Shown here piece after piece: positions 11,306 through 27,567 of a stretch of DNA of 64,000 bases. The notes below the pieces were generated by a model that saw nothing but the letters and a program-made list of their open reading frames with translations, was not told where the DNA came from and searched no databases. Each line of letters begins with the position of its first letter. Positions within the stretch are counted from its first letter, which is position 1. The position numbers were made by a program, and so were the translations under genes. This DNA is from Triglochin maritima (Eukaryota > Streptophyta > Magnoliopsida > Alismatales > Juncaginaceae): NCBI GenBank assembly GCA_963682175.1, contig OY821772.1:43794925-43858924 (forward strand). Direction: 5' to 3'.

Positions 11306-14300
11306 CTAAGAAAGACCAAGCACTTTTCCAGTACTAAGGTCGATGTCAATTTCGAAGAAGCAAGGGCGTGTTGGAAGACCTGGCATGGTGCTCATTGCTC
11401 CCACGAGCGGAAAAATGAACCCAGCACCGATACTGGCCCTTACATCTCTAATTGGTAAGACAAATCCTGATGGAGATCCCTTTTGAGATGGAACGTGTGA
11501 AAATGAGTATTGGGTTTTCGCCATGCAAATTGGAAGATCTGAAAATCCTTGCTTGGTGTACATCTCAATCTGCTTTTCAGCCTTCAAATTATAAGAAAGA
11601 TATCAGAGGTTGAACATGTAACATCGGGGACAACAAAATGATTACTTGTAAATGTAAATTATTTGGCAGTGAAACTTTGATATATTGTTTTATCCATTTT
11701 AAATAGCCTGAACGACGAGGGAAAACTGACCTGCTCGGAGTACTCAACCCCACTAGCACCATAGGATTTGGCTATTGCCTCTATTTTGTCTTTGATGCCA
11801 ATGTCAAGAGGATACAAAAATCTCATTGGTTCTTTGTGGCTTTCACATGCTTTCCGGACAGCAATGCCAAGGTCAACCTGCAGAAGAATTCAATCGGTCG
11901 CTATAAAAAAATTCAACTCTTCAAGATATGGATGCAATTACTACAACATCTAGGTAATCTATAAACATTGTCATGGAAATTCAGAAAAACAAGAAAATGA
12001 CAAGGAAAAACACTAACCGCTCCTTTGCCACCGTGAGCATGGTGAGTGCAGCTAACAGCATCAAAAGCACCCGCAGCAAAAGCTGCAGCTCTGACTGCAT
12101 CCAACTCAGCCTGAGTATCTGTTGTAAACATGTTTACTGCAACTACAACATTCACACCATAAGCCTTGGTGTTTGCTATATGCTTTGCAAGATTGACACA
12201 CCCGGCTTCAACCAGAGCCACATTTTCCGATAGATACGCGGGATCTAGAGACTTTCCGACCACAACTTCTGGTCCTCCACCATGCATCTTGAGAGCCCTT
12301 ATTGTTGCCACAATAACTGCACATTGAGGCATCAAGCCACTGTATCTGCACTTGATATTCATGAACTTCTCGGTTCCAATGTCAGCACCAAAACCAGCCT
12401 CTGTTACCACAAATCCACCTGGCCCGACCAGCTTAAGAGCAATTTTATCTGCCACAATGGAAGAATTCCCATGAGCAATATTAGCAAACGGACCTGCATG
12501 GACAAGAACTGGAGTTCCCTCAAGTGTTTGCATGAGAGTTGGATTGATGGCATCCTTCATCAGAACAGTAAGGGCACCTCCAATGCCCAGATCGTCAGCA
12601 GTTATTGGTTCACCAGCTTTGCTGTTTCCTATAACCATTCTTCCTAGTCGTTCTCTCATATCACCCAGGGAAGTGGTGAGAGCCAGTACAGCCATGATCT
12701 CACTAGCAACAGATATATCGAAGCCTGTCTCCCGGACCATCCCTTTCTCCTCAGGGCCTTGTCCAACTGTAATTTTTCGAAGGAAACGGTCATTAACGTC
12801 CATGACCCTTCTCCATGTAATTGAGTTGGGATCAATGTCAAGCCTTGCAAATCTTTTGATTTCCTCAGGAGTAAGTTCCTCGGGATTAGTCTTTGATATT
12901 CCAAGCTTAATGAGCCGTCTCAGCATGACATCAGCAAACTTCCGCTTCCCTTCTTTGTTGGGAGGGCAAAGTCTATTAAAAAGAGCTTTATCCGACTGAG
13001 AAGCTTCGTGAAACATTCGGGTGTCAATAGCAGCAGCGAGAAGGTTGTTTGCAGCAGTAATAGCATGAATATCTCCTGTCATGTGAAGATTGAACTCGTC
13101 CATGGGGATCACTTGACTGTAACCACCACCTGCTGCACCTCCTTTAATTCCAAATGTTGGTCCTTGTGATGGTTGACGAAGACAAGTAAAAACCTACTCA
13201 AGTAAAATTTAAGATGAGAAGTGAGAAGTTATATAGAAAATGAATAGCGCAACAGCTCAAAACTACTTTTCCTAAATAGAATGTCATAGTTACAGGAAAA
13301 AATAAAAGAAGCTTACATGGTGCATTAAGCTAGTAGTAGTAAGATAAAAGTAGAGTTGCAGGGTAGTAGAACTGAAATCATCTTGGAACAAATTCCACAA
13401 GAAGTCGAGAATTCTAGGGAAAATTCAGTTAGTAAGTTAACAAAATATTAACACTAAATATTGTTGGCAGACGTATTCATGTTAGTAGACTTTACAACCC
13501 AAAAAAACTCTTGTTTTGCTACATATGGATCTACAATGAGCATGCTTATCTGTTTCAAAACAAGGAATTCCTGCGAGTACACGTCAAATACTCGGCAGGC
13601 AGCACAAAGGAAAAATGAGTTCATTGTCAGAATTTGAAAGAGTTCCCCATAAATTCCCAATCAGCATGTTTTTACTGTCATTTTCTAAGGTTGCTAGAGT
13701 GGAAGCTTAGTTGGACTTGGAAGATTGAAGGCACGGGATAGATGGTATCATGCAAAAAAGAAGAAATCAGAGAAATTCATATGAACATTTTCTGCCAAAA
13801 TTTAGTAGTCCACTAGTAGTGTTGTAGGTATCTTTTAGAACGCATTAAGGAAAGCTCCAATGTCTGAGCTATACCACGAGCATTATCATTAGCCACATTG
13901 CTTTACTTATTCCAGAAGAAAAAGTTGATTGTGATCCAATACCTTCATTGTGATAGAATCTAGAAGCATGGAAGGGGAAATGGTGGGGAATACATTTGTA
14001 AGCAATTGGGATTTAACAACTTTGGAAACAAGGAGGATCAAATAGAGATAAAGAAAAACAAATAAAATTACCGGCATTAGCAAACCTTTAACTTTAAGGA
14101 ACTTAATGACTATCAAACAAGTAAGGTCCAGAGAACTGAATAAATTACACTGTCAAAAAAAAACTACAACTGATGACTGATCAATCCCTGACTGGCCTGA
14201 CCTTATACTATTTAATTGGGATTACCAGCAATAAGATGCTCAAAGATTCCCCTTACTATCTTATGAAGGATCTGGGATCAGTTTCTTGCCATGTAGAATA

Positions 14301-15458
14301 GGTATCCTAAACACCAAATGGTAGGCTTGGTAGAAACTACTCCTTTCAAAGTTGTCATCTACTGTTCAAAGTTAGACCGAGAAAGATACAATTTTGTGGA
14401 TGTGCCGTTAACATTTCATGATATTATGAAACCAAGCCAGCATACATCTACCATGGAAACATCGACACTAATCTTATGTCAACATACAATAACCAGAAAA
14501 TAACAGCAAAATTGGGAAGAAAAACAACATTTCAGCTTCTGAAAATTCAAACAAAAGAAGGTAAGTGCAAGTCCAAGTAGACAACATTTGGAAACATAAG
14601 TTAGAATGTGAATGGTATGCAAGAAGTAGAGGAAAATGGAGGAAATTATTCCAAATATAATTTTAAAAGATTGTGTAAATAACTCTCGGAAAATCGTTAG
14701 GATTTCCTAAAGACTAATCATCAAAATCAATCTCCAAGTTCAATTTCCCGAACTCTAGGCTATTTTCCTGGAAATCAATCTTCTTTTTATTTTATTTTAT
14801 GTACTCTACCCTCCCTCCCACTTTCATTTTAAATTTCAACCTCCCAAACATTAGAATATGACTGCTGAGATTCGATCTCACATCTTGATTATCTCTCAAG
14901 ACAAAAAATCTCCCAAAACAAGAGATCTTCCAACTAAGCTATAACTCAATTTGTCTATAACCGGTCACACAATGGTTCAAGCACCTCCACTTCAAAGCAC
15001 TCCTTAAATCACAACGAACATGACGCACAAAACACAAGTTCCAACAAAACCAAATCAATAAATCCTCAGAAAGCTCTGACCTTTTCGTCGAGAAACGCGC
15101 CCAGAGCCTGGCAGAGCCCGACAGTCGTAGTCGACTTCCCTTCCCCAAGCGGAGTAGGAGTAATCCCCCCAACAACAACATAGTAACCATCACCAACACC
15201 CTTCAACTCATCCACCACCGACAGCAAAACCTAAACCAAACCGAAATCAACAAACCACAAACAAAACCCACCCAAACCCCTCCTAAAAACCCCCACCTTG
15301 GCCTTGTACTTCCCGTACAGATCGTAGTGCCTGGGGTCCAAGCCAAGGCTCCCGGCAATCTCGGCGATGTGGAGCGGCTCGATCGAGTTGGCGATGTCGA
15401 TGTCAGCAGGGACGGGGGACGCGACCTCGAGCTTGCGGGTGGTCTTGGACGGGGACAT
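11306..15458 (-). CDS. THFS: Formate-tetrahydrofolate ligase (10-formyl-THF synthetase), complete
   Basis: Five coding exons on the minus strand: 15458-15297, 15230-15081, 13193-12018, 11877-11731 and 11581-11306. All junctions are GT-AG and lie between codons. The product is 636 residues, against about 634 for Arabidopsis THFS. It makes 10-formyl-THF from formate, THF and ATP in one-carbon metabolism, in the cytosol as judged by the absence of a transit peptide. The nucleotide-binding motif [12 protein letters not shown] lies at about residues 78-89. Conserved blocks include [41 protein letters not shown] and the C-terminal [17 protein letters not shown] start at [12 protein letters not shown], which matches the family; an in-frame ATG 183 bp upstream would add an atypical tail. 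Intron 2 (13194-15080) is long. No broken residues were seen. Confidence 0.97.
14858..14945 (-). repeat. Possible tRNA-derived SINE head inside THFS intron 2
   Basis: On the minus strand there is an A-box-like TAGCTTAGTTGGAAG followed about 50 nt later by a B-box-like GAGATCGAATCTC. This is the spacing and wording of plant tRNA-derived SINE heads. I could not delimit the 3' end or find a target duplication. Nothing else was recognised in this 1.9-kb intron. Confidence 0.35.
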
Positions 15459-16550
15459 GGTGTCTGGGTGGTGATCTTTCCTGGTCGGAGATGGGATGGA
15501 GATGGGAGGGGAAGAGGAGAGGTGTAGTTCGGTTGGATAAGTGTGGGGTTGGACCCACACCACGCCCACGTGGCGTTTTCGAGTGACGTGGTGGGGTGTG
15601 ATTGGGTAGGGGTGTGGTGCGTGGATTATGGGTTTCGACATGTTTGGTGAGGACCGAACGACAGGGAATTATTGGGTTTTTTAATCATAAATAAAAATAA
15701 AATAATAAAACCAACAATGTAGAGGGAATGGGTTGTGGAGAAATCACTTGCGGGGATGATGAAGGATGAGAGGTGAAAGATGTGTCCTTATTTATGGGTA
15801 GTTTTGGATGTGGTAAGTGTAGGACATGCATGAGGGTTGCTTGCAATTTGGATGTCGTCCCCCACATATAGACGACTGTGCATGTATACATACATATACA
15901 CATACACGTTGTAGAAAGAATGTCGAGTGACATCTGCGAGGACACGCATGGAGTTTGACTGTCGGGTCATAGGATGTTTATTATTATTTATAAACCTTGT
16001 GATAAAAGTAGGTTGCAGTGATAAATTAGAAGTAGTCCAATACCAGATGCATTTTGACACTTTTTTTTGTCATGTGGAATTTGAATTCAAAGGGTGTGAA
16101 GTGAAACCACTCCCCCAATTATGATTCACTTGCGTAAAAAACATTGTTGTAAATCATGCTCTGTAAGATCGTAGTGTCTGGGGTCAGAATGGGAGTAGTA
16201 CTATGACGTACGTAGACGAAATGGTGAAAGTTTGGAAACGTGCTCCGACGGTAAACAATTTCAGGGAGATGAGATGACTATCCCGATGTCCCTTTGGTTC
16301 GTGCCTACTTGACATCTTTTACCGCATCACACTTGTTGAGAATCACAAATGAAATGTGACCAAGTTATAAGGCCCACGTTGAACACTTTTTTTATTATCA
16401 AACAGGTATGTGTAGCTAGGAGTATGTAGCAACAAACTATTCATGTAGTTAAATGGAAATATTTCAAATATATTTAAATACGTTTCTAAAGTAAATTGAG
16501 ATAAAACCTTGCATTTTAACATCAAAATTGGGTGTCACTTAAGTTACAAC
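15459..16550. other. Promoter and upstream region of the THFS gene
   Basis: Contains the 5' leader and promoter of THFS (minus strand). Visible are a CCAAT element on the minus strand near 15600 and a C/A-rich stretch at 15540-15630. No other gene was recognised up to the hAT-like remnant. Confidence 0.5.
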
Positions 16551-16959
16551 TAGGGTTGTAAATGGGTCAGATCGGGTTTTGAACCCACCGCTACCGACTC
16601 GTCTAAGGTAGGCGGGTAGATGGGTAGGATGAATGTTTTTTAACCGCTACCCGACCAACCTAAGATCGGGTAAACAAGTTACGTGGACGGGGAGGGTTAA
16701 CAGGTTATGTCAGGCATGTAGATGATTTTTTTCTTTTTCTGCATAACATCATAAACTAAACACACATGACACATTAGTAAATTAAGGATTAGAGAATAGG
16801 GATAAGTATATATATAATATTTATTATTAAATTCTTATGCGGGTAAGATAGAAAATACAACCGCTACCCGTCACGTTTATTAGTCGGGTGACAAGTTGAA
16901 TTTTTTACACTGCTACCCGACTTAGACGGATTTAACCCGCCCCATTTATAACGTGACTA
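16551..16959. mobile_element. hAT-like MITE remnant
   Basis: Starts TAGGGTTGTAAATGGGTC and ends near CCCATTTATAACGTGACTA, an imperfect inverted version of the usual TAGGGTTGTAAATGGG / CCCATTTACAACCCTA plant hAT termini. Subterminal CGGGT and CTACCCG motifs repeat in opposite orientations. The right terminus is degenerate and no clear 8-bp duplication remains. Confidence 0.6.
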
Positions 16960-17058
16960 AATGTATAAAAATCATGCTATATGCTATGGGAACTAAATAG
17001 CACTGAAGTGAGGTTGTAATTATGTAAATTGGGTGGCAAATAATTAAAAAATAAAAAA

Positions 17059-17131
17059 TGGAGATGCGGGGTATCGATCCCCGTACCTCTCGCATGCTAA
17101 GCGAGCGCTCTACCATCTGAGCTACATCCCC
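17059..17131 (-). tRNA. tRNA-Ala (AGC)
   Basis: A 73-nt cloverleaf on the minus strand. The acceptor arm starts GGGGATG and pairs with CATCTCC, followed by the A discriminator. The D arm is GTAGCTCAGATGGTAGAGC, which includes the A box. The anticodon loop is TTAGCAT with anticodon AGC, and the T arm carries GGGATCGATACCC. No intron, and CCA is not encoded, as usual for nuclear tRNAs. A T-rich Pol III terminator follows at once. The mature sequence looks intact and functional. Confidence 0.97.
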
Positions 17132-17949
17132 ATGCGTATTGGACATCCAATAGTACGTTAATAATCTATATGTTGCCATTGCAATCAATTGACCATTAAC
17201 AAACAATCAATGCATGCATGTGCCTTAGCCCAAAATCAAAGAGGATCGGGAGAAATCAATAAAACTTCGATAATTTCATGTAACTCAATATTTTTTTAGA
17301 AGTCATGAGACGTGATGATTCATTAAATATAATAATAGAAATGCTTGGTAACCACAAGATCAAAATATAATAATCCCCACAGGAGAAGTCTTGACATACT
17401 AGGTCAATCCAAACTTAGCTGATACAATAAACACAAAAGATAAGTAGATTTGTAATAACATTAGGGAACGAGCACAACAAAATCTCGAAGATAAGATCCC
17501 AATGAGCCACAAGGCCACAACATGCCCAAACCATGCACATACGAGCCACAAACTGCTTTATTACTAAGTACATAACTCGATCCAAGCCATATTCAACAAA
17601 AAACAACCCAAACATACCGTCAACTTCAAGTAGGAGTCAAGAAATCGAAGAGGGGGCAAAATATAAGAGAAAATAGAATAAAATGGAAGACGAGGTGAGA
17701 AAAGAGAAGACATAGAAATATGTAAGAATTCCAATAGTTTCTTTTGCATGTTGGAGATTTAAATAGAAAATTTTGACTTTTTATGTTTTAAGTTGCCCAA
17801 CTTTTTTATTTTTTTTCGCATTTTGACTATCTCTGAAAAATATGTTTCTCTTTCCACTTTTTCCCAAAATATCTCTGCCTAAACCGTGTGAGATCATTCC
17901 CTTTCAATCATTCTCTCTCTTTCACTCTCTCTTTCAGCCCTCAGGAATC
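17132..17949. other. Intergenic, nothing recognised
   Basis: Spacer between the tRNA gene and the ATCGAG-rich array. No coding or terminal-repeat signal was seen. Confidence 0.55.
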
Positions 17950-17959
17950 GTGTGGTGAA

Positions 17960-18460
17960 CAATTCACATCGCGCACATATCAAGCGCATCGAGTTTATAG
18001 TTCTCCACACCAAAACGATTTGAATTCTGTTCATCATAAAATGTCATAAAAATCGTATGGTGACAAGTCGTCTTTTTTTCAAAAAATCTAGATTATCGAG
18101 GACATATCGCGCACACATTGAGGCTATCGAGTTACAGTTATCCACACTGAAACAATGTGAATTCCGTTCGTCATTAAACATCCTCAAAATCGTGCTGACT
18201 TTTTTCAAAAAATTGAAATTATCGAGGACATATCGCGCGCACGTCAAATCCATCGAGTTACAGTTCTCCACACCGAAACGATTCGAATTTCGTTCGTCAT
18301 TAAACGCCCTCAAAAATCGTGCGGTGAAAAGTTGTAATTTTTCAAAAAATCTAAATTATTGAGGTCATTGCACACATATTGAGCTCATCGAACCCATCAA
18401 GTTTATAGTTCTCCACGCCCGAACGATTCGAATTCCGATCGTCATAAGACGCCCTAATAA
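17960..18460. repeat. Diverged tandem array, about 4 copies of a 126-143 bp unit
   Basis: The block CGAGTT(T/A)(A/C)AGTTCTCCACAC recurs near 17990, 18128, 18254 and 18397. Each is followed by a CGAATTCCGTTCGTCAT-like segment, a run of C/T and A, and ATCGAGGACATATCGCGC. Spacing is 138, 126 and 143 bp. Frames open on both strands are a by-product of the repeat. Confidence 0.75.
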
Positions 18461-18840
18461 AATTGAGCACATCATATCGAGCTCCATCGAGCACATCAAA
18501 AACAAACTTAACATTAAATTAAAACAACCTCAACAAACTATTGTCGAGTTTTATCAAGCTCACATGTAAAATGAATCGAGCCTATCGAGCACAACAATCG
18601 AGTTCCTATTGAATTCATATCGAGCCTATCGAGCACAACAATCGAGTTCCTATTGAATTCATATCGAGTCTATCGAGCTTCGTTGGAAACACAGAAGATC
18701 GGTCTGACTTCCATCGATACAATCTACTCCATAAAACACTTAATCCAATCTTATCGAGCTCACATGTAAAAGTAATCGAGCACAACAATCGCGTTTCTAT
18801 CAAACTCATATCGAGACGATCGAGCTTCGTTGGAAACACA
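18461..18840. repeat. ATCGAG-rich short direct repeats
   Basis: Continues the previous array with shorter modules. A segment of about 45 bp (ATCGAGCCTATCGAGCACAA onward) occurs twice in a row at about 18573-18664, with a diverged third version at 18775-18838. CGAGCTTCGTTGGAAACACA occurs at both 18675 and 18821. The hexamer ATCGAG occurs many times. Confidence 0.7.
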
Positions 18841-19362
18841 TAATACGTCCATTTCTGGTATCTAAACTCTTAGAATTCCTAATAAATCCCCAAGTCCAAA
18901 AATACATTATGTTTGACTTCTAAGGGTGTTGCCCCTTGCAACCCCCATCACCTCGGTGAGCGAGACCCCCGATCGACCCGTTAGAGTGAGCATAAGGAGT
19001 ATGAGTCAATCTCAACACAAACCTCCCTGGAATCACTTTCCGAACATGCTCAAACAACCCCCTCCCCCCAAAACAAAAATGGGTTCGACTACGGCAGAGA
19101 ATGATTGCGTGAAAGAGAGATAGAAGATGAGTGACAAAGAAAGTTTTTTGGTGTTTTTAAAGACAATGATTTTTTGAGGAGAAGTGAAATGATAAACATA
19201 TTTTTCAGAGAGAGTCAAAATGTGAATTTTTCTAGAGGTTGAGCAACTTGGAGCATAAATAGTCAAATTTTCCTTTAAATAGAAGTAAGATAAAATAGAT
19301 TAATGTTTAAAAGAAAGAAAGAAAAGAAGCAAAAACCAATTTGGAATCCCAACTTATGATTC
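18841..19362. other. Intergenic, nothing recognised
   Basis: Spacer between the ATCGAG array and the hAT-type element; no coding sequence supported. Confidence 0.5.
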
Positions 19363-19370
19363 ACTCAAAC

Positions 19371-20017
19371 TAGGGATGACAACGGATCGGTTCCGGTTCA
19401 GATACTAGTAGAACCGGAATCAGATCCGAATTACAAAGTGAGACCCAGAACCAGATCTGGATCGGTTCCCAACATGAGTATCTAGAATCGGATTCGGTTG
19501 ATTAACGGATACCTAGAACTGTATCCGTTGGAACCGATTTCAGTACAAATTTTCTATTTTTCAATGTGTTTTTTGCGGATTTGGTTAAAAAAACTCATCC
19601 CAAAAGACTTGTTGAAACCAATAGCCTATGATGAGCTTTTCTAGTTTGGATTTGGAGTAAGAAATTTGTTTTTTCCGATGTGGGACTATACTTTCCACAC
19701 AAAATTCGTTTTTTTTCCAAAACAATATCTATTCAGGATAACATTAATTATCAACTCCCATGAGTTGATGTAGTGGTGAAGTTCATGTGAGTGTGGCCCA
19801 TGTACTCAAGTTCGAATACTAGTAGGTGACAATATTTTTGAAAATATTGTTCATGTCGGATCCGGTTCCGGGTCCATTGGCTAGAACCATATCCGAACCG
19901 GAATCGGGTCAGTTCTGAAAGTGTATATCCAGATCCGACTCATATCCATTTTGTCACGGTTCGGTACAACCAGTTCCGATTCGGTTCATCAGTTTCGGAT
20001 ATCCATCGACACCCCTG
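19371..20017. mobile_element. hAT-type MITE, 647 bp, 7/8 target duplication
   Basis: Begins TAGGGATGACAACGGATC and ends ATCCATCGACACCCCTG, an inverted pair typical of hAT elements. It is flanked by ACTCAAAC (19363-19370) and ACTCAAGC (20018-20025). Subterminal GGATCGGTTCCGG / CCGGTTCCG motifs repeat in both orientations. About 19757-19830 inside it has an A-box/B-box-like pair (GATGTAGTGGTGAAG, CAAGTTCGAATAC), possibly a captured tRNA-like piece. A 17-bp direct repeat (TTTGGAATCCCAACTTA) lies outside both ends (19340 and 20033), suggesting insertion into a short local duplication. Confidence 0.8.
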
Positions 20018-20340
20018 ACTCAAGCACATACGTTTGGAATCCCAACTTAGCCCAAAACAAATTATGAAGAGAAGCTCAACAACCCAATGATTATGATGTA
20101 AGATAAACAAAAAGAATAGAAAAGAAAGAGAATATTAATATTGAGTGGGAAGGAAAGCAAACACCCTGGAGTGGGCGGGCAGTGCTGGTTGGAACACCCA
20201 ACACCGTCCAGTGATTCCACCCTTTCCCAACGGAATTTTGATATTTAAACAGAAGAGGGAGAGACTTTTTATTTTATTTATTTATTTATTTTAATTAAAT
20301 TTCAAATTAAATCTCCACGTCTCGTGGGACAAATTACAAA

Positions 20341-20983
20341 CCCTAGAGTAGAGACCCCTTTCTCCTTCCCAATTCCTCCCTCTTGTCAAATCCCTCTTTC
20401 CATCGATTTCGCCCCTCCAAACCCTAGGTGAGGATAGATATGGTGTGGTTTCTGGACTGCGTTTGGTGTTTAGATTTGGTAGAAAAGATTCCCTTTTTGT
20501 TTCGACGATTTCGTTTCGATTTTGGAAAGTTTCGTGCTTTGACAATTTTGATCGCTTATTCCGCATTGCCGTTTGTCCTGTGTGTCGTGGTTTGCGTTTT
20601 TTGGAGGTTGATGCTGATCGATTCGGGTTTTGATCCGTGATCGTGTTTTTTTTTAAGGTTTGCTTCAGAAAGTTTCGATCTTTTGACGATTTGTTGATTG
20701 GTTTTTTTGTTTTTCCGCTTGTTTACGGGTGCGGTTTGGTTCGGCTGAGCAAAAGTTACGTTTTCCCGTAGCTGTTTACGTCTTCGGGTTAGAATTACAC
20801 CCGCACCAAGTTTTGGTTCTGGGACTGTTATGTTACCAACTTCCGTTTTCGGTGTCATGTTTCTGAATTTCAATCTCCGTTCATTGCATGGAGTTCTGTT
20901 TTCTTAAACGATTTTGTTCTATTCGATGTTTAATTATGTGTTTCTGTTTGGTGCAGAGTTTGCAACACAGTTATTCTAGATTG
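20341..20983 (+). promoter_or_regulatory. 5' leader of the GRIK-type kinase gene with a UTR intron
   Basis: A leader exon of about 20341-20427 ends ACCCTAG|GTGAGG. The acceptor GTGCAG at 20951-20956 gives a 529-bp intron, and the next exon carries the start codon at 20984. The intron is T-rich, typical of expression-enhancing plant 5' UTR introns. Short open frames inside it are ignored. The transcription start is inferred only from the C/T-rich leader. Confidence 0.65.
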
Positions 20984-25244
<4,261 letters not shown>

Positions 25245-25734
25245 TCCAAACAATAACCTTGAGATGTTCCATTAGACTATCTTTTGTAACCTCATACGAC
25301 CTAAACACCAGTGTAATTTTTAGTTATGTCATAGTTGCGGAGCTAATCTGTCTGTGATTTTCTTACTCATGAAAACCATGGCAGATCGGTAGTGTATTTG
25401 TGAGTTATTGCACTACAGTTGAGTAGTGTTGTGTACATTATTTATTTTCTTACTCGTGAAAGTTGTAAAACTCTTTCTTATCAGAAGAAGTGTTTATCCT
25501 AATTCTATGAAGTCAAACGTTGTTATGCTGATTCTTTGTTGAATTCCATCAGTGGCAAACATTTGATTCTGAATGATGAATGCTCCAATGTTCCCATTCC
25601 CATTTGTTTCAAATGCACAACTGTGCCGTATAAGATGGTTGTTCTTGCAGGACTTCAATATAACAACCAAGTTATGATCGAGTGGATTTGTAAACAGGAA
25701 TGCAAGATATTTTCTGTTAGAGTCGTGATAGACG
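25245..25734. other. 3' region of the kinase gene
   Basis: Probable 3' UTR and downstream sequence. No further gene was recognised before the TIR element. Confidence 0.5.
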
Positions 25735-27567
25735 GACGCGCGCGTCACGGACGCGTCTTACGTGGATCTGTACAGCTCAGATATTTTTCTTTGAGTCAGC
25801 GTTCAGTCAGCGAAATTTCTATTCGCGCGTTTTGGTCTTTTTAAAAAACGTCGGTTCTTTAAGTTGAACGATTCATTTCCCAATACACAGATAAGACAGT
25901 GTGCAGACCCTAGGACATCATGCAGTCTCATTATTCGTGCAGAGCCCACACTTATCATAATAAAATATTTGTTTTTAAGTTTTACGTTTGATCAACTTAA
26001 TTTGTCTAGCTTACTTTATGTGTGTGTGCAGTTTACATTATGTGTTTGTCCTGTTTACGTTATGTGTATGTCCGGAATAAGTGTATATTGTTGTACGGAA
26101 TAAGTGTATTTGTTGTCCGGAATAAGTGTATTTGTTGTCCGGTTTAAGAATAAAGTGTGTCCAGAAACGGAACATAAAGTTTGTCCGGAATAAGTTGATT
26201 TGTTGTCCGGAATAAGTGTATTTGCTGTCCGGAATAAGTGTATTTGCAGTCCGGAATAAGTGTAGTTGTCCAGAATAAGAAGAAAGTGTGTCCAGAAACG
26301 GAACATAAAGTTTTTCCGGAATAAGTGTATTTGTTGTCCGGAATAAGTGTATTTGTTGTCCGGTTTAAGAATAAAGTGTGTCCAGAAACGGAACATAAAG
26401 TTTGTCCGGAATAAGTGGATTTGCTGTCCGGAATAAGTGTATTTGCTGTCCGGAATAAGTGTATTTGCAGTCCGGAATAAGTGTAGTTGTCCAGAATAAG
26501 AAGAAAGTGTGTCCAGAAACGGAACAGAAAGTTTGTCCGGAATAAGTGTACTTGCTGTCCGGAATAAGTGTATTTGCTGTCCAGAATAAGTGTATTTGTT
26601 GTCCGGTTTAAGAATAAAGTGTGTCCAGAAACGGAACATAAAGTTTGTCAGGAATAAGTTGATTTGTTGTCCGGAATAAGTGTATTTGATGTCCGGAATA
26701 AGTGTATTTGCAGTCCGGAATAAGTGTATTTGATGTCCGGAATAAGTGTATTTGCAGTCCGGAATAAGTGTAGTTGTCCAGAATAATAAGAAAGTGTGTC
26801 CATAAACGGAACAGAAAGTTTGTCCGGAATAAGTGTATTTGCTGTCCGGAATAAGTGTATTTGTTGTCCGGTTTAAGAATAAAGTGTGTCCAGAAACGGA
26901 ACATAAAGTTTGTCCGGAATAAGTGTATTTGTTGTCCGGAATAAGTGTATTTGCTGTCCGAAATCGGAATAAGTGTATTTGCAGTCCGGAATAATATATG
27001 GCTTCATTATTGTCGGAATAAACGAATCAATATATGGAATGCAATAATATGATGTCAAAACAAAAAAACGTCTGCAAAGCGCGCTCCCTCTGTCCGCTCG
27101 CTTTGCGGGGGGGACTCACGTCCCCCGCAGGGGCTGCCGCCCCCTGCCACCCCCACACAAACTCAACAAACCTCCCACTGTATATTTTACCCCACAAGAA
27201 TTACGTTTAGGAAAAAAATAGGGAAGAACATTCACGATGCTAACGCTGACAAGAACGTCGGGAAGTCTTCGCACCGTCCCATTAACGCTGCTTACGTTGT
27301 GAAGAATCCTGGGAGTCGGCATCAGACGCTTCTTCGACATAATATCTTGCTAGAAATGATGATTTATTCTGGAGAGAAAAAATGAAGAAGAAAGAAAGAG
27401 TGTCATCATATTTGTATTTGGGTGGAGAGAGAGAACGTGCTGAGTTGAAACGTATTTAATGTGATTTGAGTGGACATCAGGAAGAAAAAACAAAAAAACA
27501 TTCATGCTTTGGCCACGTAAGGACTGACATGGATGTCCACGTAGAACACGTCCGTGACGCGCTGCGT
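25735..27567. mobile_element. TIR-bounded DNA element carrying a minisatellite
   Basis: The left end reads CGCGTCACGGACGCGTCTTA then CGTGGATCTGTACAG. The right end reversed reads GCGCGTCACGGACGTGTTCT then ACGTGGACATCCATG. This is an inverted terminal match of roughly 40 bp, rich in CG and ACGTGG. I found no clean target duplication, so the exact ends are approximate and the class (Mutator-like is the best guess) is unsettled. Inside are the 22-bp minisatellite (26040-27000), a G-rich/C-rich palindromic stretch at about 27100-27150, and a leader-like minus-strand segment near 27345. No transposase was recognised. Confidence 0.6.
26040..27000. repeat. 22-bp minisatellite with higher-order repeats
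   Basis: The basic unit is TGTCCGGAATAAGTGTATTTGC (22 bp) with small variants. It is organised in larger blocks, each marked by a divergent segment CGGTTTAAGAATAAAGTGTG then TCCAGAAACGGAACATAAAG. The marker starts at 26140, 26361, 26604 and 26879, so block lengths are 221, 243 and 275 bp, which differ by roughly whole units. The reverse strand has no stop codon in any phase of the basic unit, so long open frames (about 26055-27058, minus) are a repeat artefact rather than evidence of a gene. Confidence 0.92.

Noticed and set aside
15459..15641. In-frame upstream ATG extending the THFS protein by 61 residues
   Set aside because: The added stretch has no similarity to THFS and reads like a promoter/leader. 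[12 protein letters not shown] matches the family start.
20428..20640. Short frames in front of the GRIK-type kinase
   Set aside because: They lie in the 5' UTR intron defined by ACCCTAG|GTGAGG and GTGCAG.
26040..27000. CRISPR-like appearance of regularly spaced repeats
   Set aside because: Units abut without unique spacers, and the DNA is from a plant nucleus. It is a minisatellite.
26055..27058. Long minus-strand open frames (up to 194 codons) rich in TLIPD/YTYSGQ repeats
   Set aside because: They are translations of the 22-bp minisatellite, which lacks stops in every phase on that strand. There is no start context, domain or splice support.
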